Of a stretch of DNA of 64,000 bases, positions 57,601-64,000 are shown in pieces. Under the pieces are notes generated by a model. That model ran no database searches and had not been told where the DNA came from. It saw only the letters and a list, made by a program, of their open reading frames with translations. How positions within the stretch are numbered: position 1 is the stretch's first letter; each line of letters opens with the position of its first letter. This stretch comes from Tetragonia tetragonoides (lineage: Eukaryota > Streptophyta > Magnoliopsida > Caryophyllales > Aizoaceae): contig CM076141.1 of the NCBI GenBank assembly GCA_038025085.1, positions 17,424,001 to 17,488,000 on the forward strand, in the 5' to 3' direction. Both the position numbers and the translations under genes were made by a program.

Positions 57601-57687
57601 TTTTGTTCTATTTTATTTTCTTTACAAAACTAAAATAAAATAAAACACAACTAAATATTATTTGGTATTTGGGGCGTTACCTCAACA
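54683..57687 (-). mobile_element. Very young non-autonomous Ty1/copia LTR retrotransposon
   Basis: Two 790-bp LTRs (54683-55472 and 56898-57687) start TGTTGGGG and end CTCAACA. The only difference I noticed is T54826 versus C57041. The 5-bp target duplication TATAT flanks the element (54678-54682, 57688-57692). Read on the minus strand, the primer-binding site TGGTATCAGAGC (initiator Met tRNA) follows the first LTR, separated from its end by one G, and a GGGAGGATT purine tract precedes the second. The 1.4-kb interior encodes only GAG and protease, so movement would need a helper copy. Insertion is 35 bp past the last stop of the SPATA20-like gene. Confidence 0.96.
55467..56813 (-). CDS. Copia GAG-protease protein, 448 aa, without integrase or RT
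   Basis: Starts at ATG 56813 and stops with a TGA inside the last bases of the LTR (55467-55469). Residues about 1-200 are a UBN2-type copia GAG (KFEIPLFDGKINFTVWK). A CCHC zinc knuckle CYYCGEKGHIQSRC is at 236-249. The aspartic protease motif DSGAS is at 308-312 in WVLDSGASVHICR. The frame ends shortly after the protease (SKAKKKVRFSDK), exactly at the LTR. The clean stop suggests the element family is built this way, not broken by chance. The ATG was preferred because sequence upstream is the primer-binding site. Confidence 0.93.
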   Translation of the reverse strand: MSGSVPKFEIPLFDGKINFTVWKSTVEDLLVQQNLDEALDETKPSGVTDAQWTSKKKKAVSTIRLAMVPKIKYNYLTETDPKKLLDKLQSVYASKSLTNKLCLRYELYQLKMEQGTALQDHINSFNQLVCQLRNADEKISDQEEALLLLASLPKSYRPIVQTLLVGRTEITLDEAMTVLRENDRMMLQVDGISSSDGGDRVLAAEVSERGRNHERRGGGPRSRSKSRARDFSNIECYYCGEKGHIQSRCPKMRDDLKSFKQLQEEMGKTKIDDDSGSSNVIMSCDGNKELFLASNNEGKESQESWVLDSGASVHICRDHAMFDTLCQDGEYGDINMGSGKLKAKGMGSICIELHGGVTRTFHNVRYVPDARVNVISLGELTSQGCRYIATERWCKVYRGATLIVQGKKAENNLCYVEGHCVGRSKAKKKVRFSDKVEVFGDLGRGRIC

Positions 57688-58331
57688 TATATTACCCCAT
57701 GGCCATATCAAGTACTTTATAGTTATTATCGATAGACATTTTTGACAAGACTACAAGATGTACTCTTATTTCTCTGTTATATTAGAGATGTTTGTTTGGT
57801 TACCTTTTTCCCTGCTTTCTTGTGTTTGGAGATCTACAGCTGAGCTGATATTAACCGAGTCATGTTTGTGGTCCAGGATTGCGACTGTGGTCATTCGCCA
57901 ACATAGAATGCTGAGTTTGCTGGCAAAGGATTTGTCGTAGTTCGGCAAAAAATAAAAACGATAAATAAAAATAAGAAAAAAAAAAAAAACTTGGGAGAGA
58001 TAATTAATGTAGGGAGTGTCCTAAATTCCTAGTAGATTTTTTTTTTTGGTACGAGCAATTCAAGTCACTATTCTTAAAGAGTGTATTGGATAAACCTTAA
58101 TTGTATGTAATAGCCTGTAAACCACATACTGATACATACAATTCAAGTCAACAAGATAATCTTGTAGACAGATTCAATAAAAAGGTTGTAGACGGATTCA
58201 ATAAAAAGGTTGTAGTGAGTTTTGAACCATAATCTTTGCCATGAAAGCTCACCGCATAAAGTCACAACCAATTATGCTACCTCTTTCAAGGCAAAATTCT
58301 CAACTATACTTTTATCTGAAAAAATTCCACA

Positions 58332-58563
58332 TACAAGTCAAGTGAGGGTCTATCCTAAAACCAATTGGCAATAGGAGTAGTAGTCCACTTGACTTATATG
58401 TTGGTGTTTCTCCCTCAAATATTCCGATGTGGGACTTAAGTTCTCACACCATATACAAGTCAAGTGAGGGTCCATCCTAAAACCAATTGGCAATAGGAGG
58501 AGTAGCACAATTGACTTATATGTTGGTGTTAAATATTCCGATATGGGACTTTAGTCCTCACTA
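58332..58563. repeat. Two tandem copies of a 122-bp unit
   Basis: Units start at 58332 and 58454 with TACAAGTCAAGTGAGGGTC. They share ACCAATTGGCAATAGGAG, GACTTATATGTTGGTG and ATTCCGATGTGGGACTT, with a small deletion and several substitutions in the second. The GATGTGGGACTT phrase recurs in many plant repeats; the family is not identified. Confidence 0.8.
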
Positions 58564-59874
58564 TTCTTTAACAAGATGACAGTATGATCATGTTACGCTG
58601 GATTTGGCTAGCCATACAATGGGTGTAATATACACCCCATTGTTTAGTGTCTATCTCTCTTCTTTTTCTTAGGGCCTTTGGATTTCATGAGGATAGTATG
58701 GTATGAGTGTATGGAGTCTAAGAAAAAAAAGAGAGATATATACGAATAAAAAGAGGACAATAGGATATATATTACATGAGTACCCATGATACCATTGTAT
58801 CATGGGTAGCTTTGTTGTGTTACGAGGCACTGACTTTCTAAACCACGGTTTTCACGCCTTATCAGTCAATTGCAAGTTTGCAACCGAAAGCAAACATTAG
58901 CTAATATCGAGAAAAATAATATTATGATGATTGACACTTGTTATCTACTTTGATACTCCGTTTGATTGAGAAGTTTTTCTTTTTTTTTTTGAGGGTAGTT
59001 AACTGGTTATGTACGTACAAGAACTGTTAGGACTCGAACCCTCAACTTTTAAAAATTAGGGACTTATACTGAGTCGTTTGAATTTCTCTTGATTCCTATA
59101 GCATTTACTAAAGTTAGTTTAGACTTCAATGCTATGTTCTGTAATTTGCAATCCCTAATTAAAATATAAGAAGTAAGTATCTGTATAAGAAAAAAAATCA
59201 GAAAAAAAAAAAAATTATTTTTCTTTACAAGTGCTTACTTATCCTGTTTTGATTATAGGTGCAAACTGTTGCCTTAGTCGAATCACGTATTATATCCCTA
59301 GTTGCAGCCATATCATAAGGGTAATGGCCTGATGGGTGAATGTTGCTAGAGCCTAGGTGGTCCTTGAAGGTGTATAAATACTTTTACTAGATTATAATTC
59401 AAAGTTCAAGTAGTATAGAAATTTGCTTTGCTCCAATTCTTATTAATATTTTGTTACAATATTTCATGAGGATTGAAATACATGAACCAAAATTGAAACA
59501 ATAATATTGTCCTACACAACTAATACTCAACGTTGATTTTTTATATAACTAAATTCACAAATGTTACCCAAGAGTCGTTATTGGCTCACTGGTAAATAAG
59601 TTGTAACTTATACACTAGGTTATGGGTTTAGGTTTTCTGGAGATCATCTATACAAATTAATCTGTAGAATACTCGAGGCCGTGCGTTAGGATGAACTGCC
59701 CTTTAACCACGCCTAAAGAGAGAAAAATGAGCAAAAAAGAAAAAAAAAAAAAAAAAAACGTTAGTGGTCTATATTTCTATATGATCTTTATTCCTTATTA
59801 TATCCCTGATAATTGACAGCCAAAATGCTCGATCGGTACATAGTAAATAGTACTGAATAGGGGCCACAAAGGTC

Positions 59875-59880
59875 TATAAA
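59875..59880 (+). promoter_or_regulatory. TATA box of the knottin-like gene
   Basis: TATAAA within GGTCTATAAAATATTG lies 63 bp upstream of the ATG, which leaves a 5' leader of about 30-35 nt. Confidence 0.6.
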
Positions 59881-59942
59881 ATATTGTTAACAATTAGATT
59901 GGTTTCTTAAATTAAAACTTTAGTCATTAGCACATCAAGCAT

Positions 59943-61660
59943 ATGCAAATGGAAAGAGATAGCTATAATTTTCTTAAGTTGGTCGTCCTCGGAGCTGCCC
60001 TCTTTCTCCTTGCATCTACACCAGGTAAAAACTCTTTCCCTTATTCTAATCATCATCAGTTCATAATCATCATCGATCTCATCTCTAATCAAGGAGGTGT
60101 GGTTGAGTGGTAAGGGACTCATCCATCCTTAACCAAGGTCGAGGGTTCGAGTTTCGCCTAGGGCATGGAGTAACTTTAAAATCCTTGTCCAGCTGTCCCA
60201 CCCTTTGAGGTGCCTACAAGCCAGCGCGGGGAAATAGTCACTGTGATCGACGATGAATACCCTTAATTATGAAACCCAAAAAAAAAAAAAAATCATCGAT
60301 CTCATTCCCATAATTTTTGTATGATTTTTGAATTTTGTGCGATTTGATATAAAAAAGAATTTGAGCTATAAAATTAAATCCCCTCTTCCAAATTTTGAAT
60401 ATCATCAGCTATATTTTATAGTTTTTCCACTTGAAAATTGTTCTTGTGGGTCTATTGGAAACAACCTTTCTATTAGGCAACTAGTCATGGGTAAAGCTGC
60501 GTACATCTGTACCTCCTAAGACCCTGTCCTTGTTGGGGCTTTTGAACCACACAACAAATCCCTCCGATTAGGACCCAAACACTCTAATACCAATTGCGGA
60601 ATGAACAATAAAATACAGAAAATAACACACAATAATCAACACCAAATATAACATGGAATACCCCAATCGGGTAAAAAACCACGGTTCAAACCGACAATTA
60701 ATCCACTAACAATCTCAATAGTGATTATCAATGTCAAGCCAACAATTAACACATCTACAACCAAGGTAAACCACCCAACTCCTATGAACGCGGCCAAGTA
60801 CAATATTGATACCACCCGATCAATACTACTACCAAAATCACTAGGATTGATACAAATACCTATTGTTGGAATCCGTTGGTTTTATGCCCGAATCAACAAA
60901 CGCCACTACTACCAACTCATCGATGTAGCCATCCACCACCTAATTAGGTCTCCCCCTAATTAAGACTTTCTTCTTCATCTGAGCGGCTCAACATCCGAAA
61001 CGCTCTCCCTCTTTATCAATACCGAATTTCTCTTAGCTCACGGCATCACTGCCATCATCGAGCTACACATCACGGCATACCAGGCTGGCTCACGGCCTCA
61101 CTGCCGCTGGCACGAGCAACCCTTCATCTCGGCTAATCATCCTCTTTTATACTAGTACTACGCATAATGCCCGATTTATTGCTCACTTGTGGGCCAAGGA
61201 AAAGGCTAATCACAAAAGGCCCAAAGTACACAAAAACAAACTCACCGAAACATAATTCGGTTTCAACAACTAGATTTTTACTTTTCTTAATTTTTTTTTC
61301 TTTTCTTATATTGGTGTAATTTATAAATTGGGATGCAACCCAACAGTCCTCGGTGCGATACTTACTAAGCGGTGCCGCGGTTGTTGTTATAATAACACGC
61401 GCGCGCGCGCTCTCTCTCTCTATATATATATTCATGTAGTTCCATGTTTGGCGAGGATGCAAGCTGATAATGTGATAGTGAAAGAAGTGGTAATCATAGA
61501 AGAAGAACCTGCTGCGCTAACAGTGTTAACGAACGGCAAAGGACAAATATCAGCCGGAGAAGTGCTCAAGTGCAAATGGGGAGGAGAAGCGTGTCATCCC
61601 ATCAACGATCCTTGCTGCGATAGCTGGGTTTGTCTTGCTGGCTCATACCGTTGTTACTAA
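59943..61660 (+). CDS. Secreted six-cysteine knottin-like peptide precursor, 2 exons, 92 aa
   Basis: Exon 1 (59943-60024) encodes a signal peptide: charged start MQMERDSYNF and hydrophobic core LKLVVLGAALFLLA, ending STP. Exon 2 (61464-61660) follows a TGCAAG acceptor and gives an acidic spacer (ADNVIVKEVVIIEEEP) of about 36 residues. A C-terminal domain with six cysteines then has the spacing C-x6-C-x6-CC-x4-C-x6-C (CKWGGEACHP, then PCCDSWVCLAG, then RCY). This is the inhibitor-cystine-knot pattern, similar in spacing to the amaranth alpha-amylase inhibitor and near the Phytolacca/Mirabilis antimicrobial knottins. A defence or inhibitor role is an inference. A TATA box lies at 59875. The acceptor was chosen because it keeps the frame; other AGs give stops. 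The intron is full of retroelements. Confidence 0.75.
60083..60291 (+). mobile_element. tRNA-derived SINE in the knottin-gene intron
   Basis: The 209-bp element has an A box (TGGTTGAGTGG near 60100) and a B box (GGGTTCGAGTTTC near 60142), a body, and a tail of A (about 60277-60291) after GAAACC. A perfect 14-bp target duplication ATCATCGATCTCAT flanks it (60069-60082 and 60292-60305). This is the best-preserved SINE in the window. Confidence 0.93.
60455..60530 (+). mobile_element. SINE fragment (Au-like)
   Basis: GGAAACAACC and then GGGTAAAGCTGCGTACATCTG followed by CCTAAGACCCTGTCC match the conserved body of Au-type plant SINEs as remembered. It is cut at 60530 by insertion of the LTR remnant. 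Confidence 0.6.
60531..61345 (-). mobile_element. Copia-type LTR remnant with 5-bp target duplication
   Basis: The 815-bp segment starts TGTTGGGG and ends CCCAACA. It is flanked by GTCCT on both sides (60526-60530 and 61346-61350). AATCCCTCCGATTAGG (a purine tract in reverse) and CTCTAATACCAATTG (an initiator-Met primer site in reverse) lie only about 25 bp apart near its left end. This looks like an element that lost nearly all its interior and most of one LTR. It interrupts the SINE fragment at 60455-60530. Confidence 0.75.
61396..61432. repeat. Compound (CG)n(CT)n(TA)n microsatellite near the knottin intron acceptor
   Basis: CGCGCG, CTCTCT and TATATA runs lie back to back. The CT part may serve as the polypyrimidine tract for the acceptor at 61463. 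Confidence 0.9.
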
Positions 61661-62507
61661 TAATTTCTAATAATATAAAGCCTTTTAAGGTACATGAAGA
61701 CTACTATACAATAATCTTCATGTGCTTTTTGGGATGAGAATAATAATATGTCATGATTATACTCTCTAGGTACTTAATCCGTGACCAAATCTTTGACATG
61801 GATCTATTTGTATTGTGGAATAAAAAGTGTTACGGTTGTGTGTGATAAAACTATTTGCATTTCTTATCTTAAGTGCACTCACGCTGTCATACACGATTTA
61901 AAATACTCTTTATCTGCTTTTATCATTTAAACTTAAAAGAGGTTCATGTTGATATATAATCTCGGATCATCTAATAATAATTTCACCTTTATTATATGGT
62001 CTTCGAAAGTGTACTTATCTGTTAAGTAACAATCCCTTGGTCGCAAAAAAATTGGCCAAGTTTGACATATATACAGTGGCAGCCATAAATGGACCCAAAT
62101 AAAGTAACTTACGGTTTAACGACCACTTGATGAAAACAACAACAATCGACCAAATTTGCAAGAAAGGGAATGAAAGAGCTCAGACAAATCGCACCATTCG
62201 TGAGTAGACTGAGTACTAACTTGGAAGTACATGAGATGAACAATGAATTTAGGGCTTTAATTGGACCAATACATGCATGAACATTCGGATGCAAACTCAG
62301 TTAAAGCTCAGGCAAACATTTTGAAGGAATATAAGTGAGGAAAGTATTCTAGCCTAATAATCACACGGTACTAAACTAGTGATACTAGAAAGAAAGTAAA
62401 AAGAATACATCTACACTTTTTTGATAGAGTTGAAGTTTTCGCATTATTTTCGTGAAGCTAACTCAGTGGCCAATTTTATGGTAAATGTGGGGCATAATTG
62501 CCCATAA
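61661..62507. other. 3' flank of the knottin-like gene and intergenic DNA
   Basis: AT-rich. The first part would be the 3' UTR (AATAATATAAAGCC shortly after the stop). No other gene or repeat was recognised. Confidence 0.45.
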
Positions 62508-63101
62508 TAGACCTGTCTAGCGGGTTGGGTTCATTTATAACATGTTAGGATTATTTTCGAGTCAGGTCACTTTCGAGTTCGGGTTGAGATATGCTCGACC
62601 TTGACTTAGAGTTTTTCGATTCGGAAACTCCGTTTAAGATTTTTTTTCTCCATTAATTTTTTTACCAATATTTTGTTCAAATGAAGGAATAACCAAAATT
62701 TTACATTATTTTAACTTATGTGGACTATCAATATAATTTGTTCTCTATGTTTTGTCCATTTATAAAAGTACCATATAGAAATCAATTAGCGAAATGCCGA
62801 TTAGGGGTAGATATAAGTCAACTCAAGTTGTTACAAGGGCAACCAATTAGTTCGGGACAAACATGTAAAAATACTGTTAAATATATTTGAAAACTGTCTC
62901 ACTGGTCCCAAAAGGCATTTATGTCTATCATTTTATTCATTAAATACGATGTTATTCAAATTTTCTGGTCAAACGGGTCAACACATTAACGGGTCAATTT
63001 TGACCCAACAATTGTCAGGTTTAACGGATTATGATCAAATCGGGTCAAATTTTTTTTGCCAAAACCTTAGAAAACGGGTAGGGTCAGTTTTGATAGGTAA
63101 T
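62508..63101. mobile_element. Degenerate hAT relic of the TAGACCTGTC subfamily
   Basis: Starts TAGACCTGTC, as in the copies at 4486 and 6858. It ends in a diverged inverse (TTTTGATAGGTAAT). Sub-terminal GGGTCAATTTTGACCC and ACGGGTCA words remain around an AT-rich core. No target duplication is left. Confidence 0.55.
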
Positions 63102-63251
63102 AGAGTACCATTAGGACTTAAACTTTAAACAGAATACTAAGAGTACTCAGACAAGCACACCCACAATCCAGATTGTCCGGGAGAAAATAATCCAGCTTTT
63201 CTGCCTTACTCCTTACTCTACCCATACCTTTATCTCTGCTCTCAATCACAT
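63102..63251. other. Intergenic DNA upstream of a possible gene
   Basis: Short AT-rich stretch ending in a pyrimidine-rich leader before the ATG at 63252. No defined motif was recognised. Confidence 0.3.
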
Positions 63252-63412
63252 ATGTCTCCCTCTATCCCTTTATTGGCTATTTGGGTTTTCTATCTTTGTT
63301 TTTCTCCAGTTATGGAGTTTCATCTATATCAATGCTTTGATCGTCAATCTCAACCCTTTTTCAACAATAATTCGAATGTTTGTGATGTATCTCCTTCTGG
63401 TTTTAATTTCAG
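63252..63412 (+). CDS. Possible first exon of a gene running off the window
   Basis: From ATG 63252 the frame encodes a hydrophobic, signal-like start (IPLLAIWVFYLCFSPV) and an Asn/Ser-rich stretch. It reaches AATTTCAG followed by GTTCG, a possible donor. The same bases also look like an acceptor. A second candidate exon near 63569 does not continue the frame for long. No family was recognised, so this could be non-coding. Confidence 0.25.
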
Positions 63413-64000
63413 GTTCGTTCTTCCCCCTTATCTCTCCTCTCTCTCGTTCCTAGGTTTTGTGAATTTGATATGTACGTGGTTGAAATTTGTTCAAAGTATG
63501 AAATCTGTTCGAATTATGTAATTGGTTATCTGATTAGTTGGGTGCTACAAAACCATTGGCTTTCAGCTCGCAGAACTTAGAGGGAAGGAAACATGCAAAA
63601 CAGATTGTGAGAGAAAGAAGAAGATGATAGAAGCAACAGAATTGTAAGATCGATACTGCTTAATTCAAAATTTCACTAGACTGAAATTTGTGTGTAAATT
63701 AATCAAGTATGTAGTTTCCCTACTATGTCCGGGCTAGACGTCTATGAAAACCTTAACCTGATCCCTATAAATTATCCTCAAAATAAAAATCTGATCTCTG
63801 TATGAAGTGAAGGATGATTATTAGAGTTGTAGGTTGGTTGGTATAATTGCTTATAGTGTTTGAAAAGAGTATGTGCTATTATGTATTTCTATTCACATAA
63901 CTTTTAGAGTACAATAGAATGTACCATTTTTCTTGGTTGAATTGCGTTGACTGTATTTGTTGCTCACTCACACTTACAAATCTTAGTTCATTAGCTTATG
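63413..64000. other. Unassigned end of the window
   Basis: No supported feature. Might be intron and further exons of a gene beginning at 63252. Confidence 0.25.

Larger units (their letters stand above)
57688..59942. other. Intergenic stretch before the knottin-like gene
   Basis: AT-rich with several poly(A) runs. It holds a 24-bp tandem pair GACGGATTCAATAAAAAGG near 58160-58215, the 122-bp duplication listed separately, and no recognisable gene. A TATAAA box at 59875-59880 lies 63 bp before the ATG of the next gene. Confidence 0.5.

Overview
The window is nuclear DNA of a flowering plant, probably a eudicot. The evidence is spliced genes with GT-AG introns, plant-specific gene families, Ty1/copia, LINE, SINE and hAT-type elements, and a decayed plastid tRNA copy. 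I cannot name the species. The spacing of cysteines in a small secreted peptide recalls knottins known from Caryophyllales, but that is only a hint.

Layout. 1-3700: first exon of a minus-strand GRAM/WBP2-like gene whose other exons I could not find, with a 758-bp hAT-like element in the sequence downstream of that exon. 3701-6103: intergenic, with a second hAT element. 6104-20406: complete 18-exon minus-strand MBOAT acyltransferase gene (GUP1/HHAT-like, 504 aa), its introns filled with hAT, SINE-like and LINE pieces and an unexplained field of diverged repeats. 20407-22473: divergent promoter region. 22474-32245: a plus-strand NUP98 nucleoporin gene (19 exons, about 1197 aa). Its FG-repeat domain is built from nine tandem copies of one exon-plus-intron cassette (23027-25749), with a tenth decayed copy downstream. 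This is the most striking feature of the window. 32825-42989: complete 15-exon plastid release factor 1 gene (416 aa), with a young small LTR element in intron 11. 42990-45667: intergenic, with two adjacent hAT elements. 45668-54648: SPATA20/DUF255-type gene with 15 recognisable exons but three lesions (an early stop, a +1 frameshift and a late stop), so probably a recent pseudogene. 54683-57687: very young non-autonomous copia element with two 790-bp LTRs, inserted 35 bp past that gene's last stop. 59943-61660: small two-exon gene for a secreted six-cysteine knottin-like peptide, whose intron carries a SINE, a SINE fragment and an LTR remnant. 61661-64000: hAT relic and a possible first exon at the edge.

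The genes do not form a pathway: they are ordinary single genes (nuclear pore, plastid translation, membrane acyl transfer, thioredoxin-fold hydrolase-like protein, defence-type peptide). What links the window is remodelling by duplication and mobile elements: cassette-wise exon amplification in NUP98, several hAT subfamilies with G/C-rich terminal motifs, and repeated insertion of retroelements in introns. Exon coordinates were placed by hand from splice signals, reading phase and family similarity recalled from memory; no alignment or database search was run.
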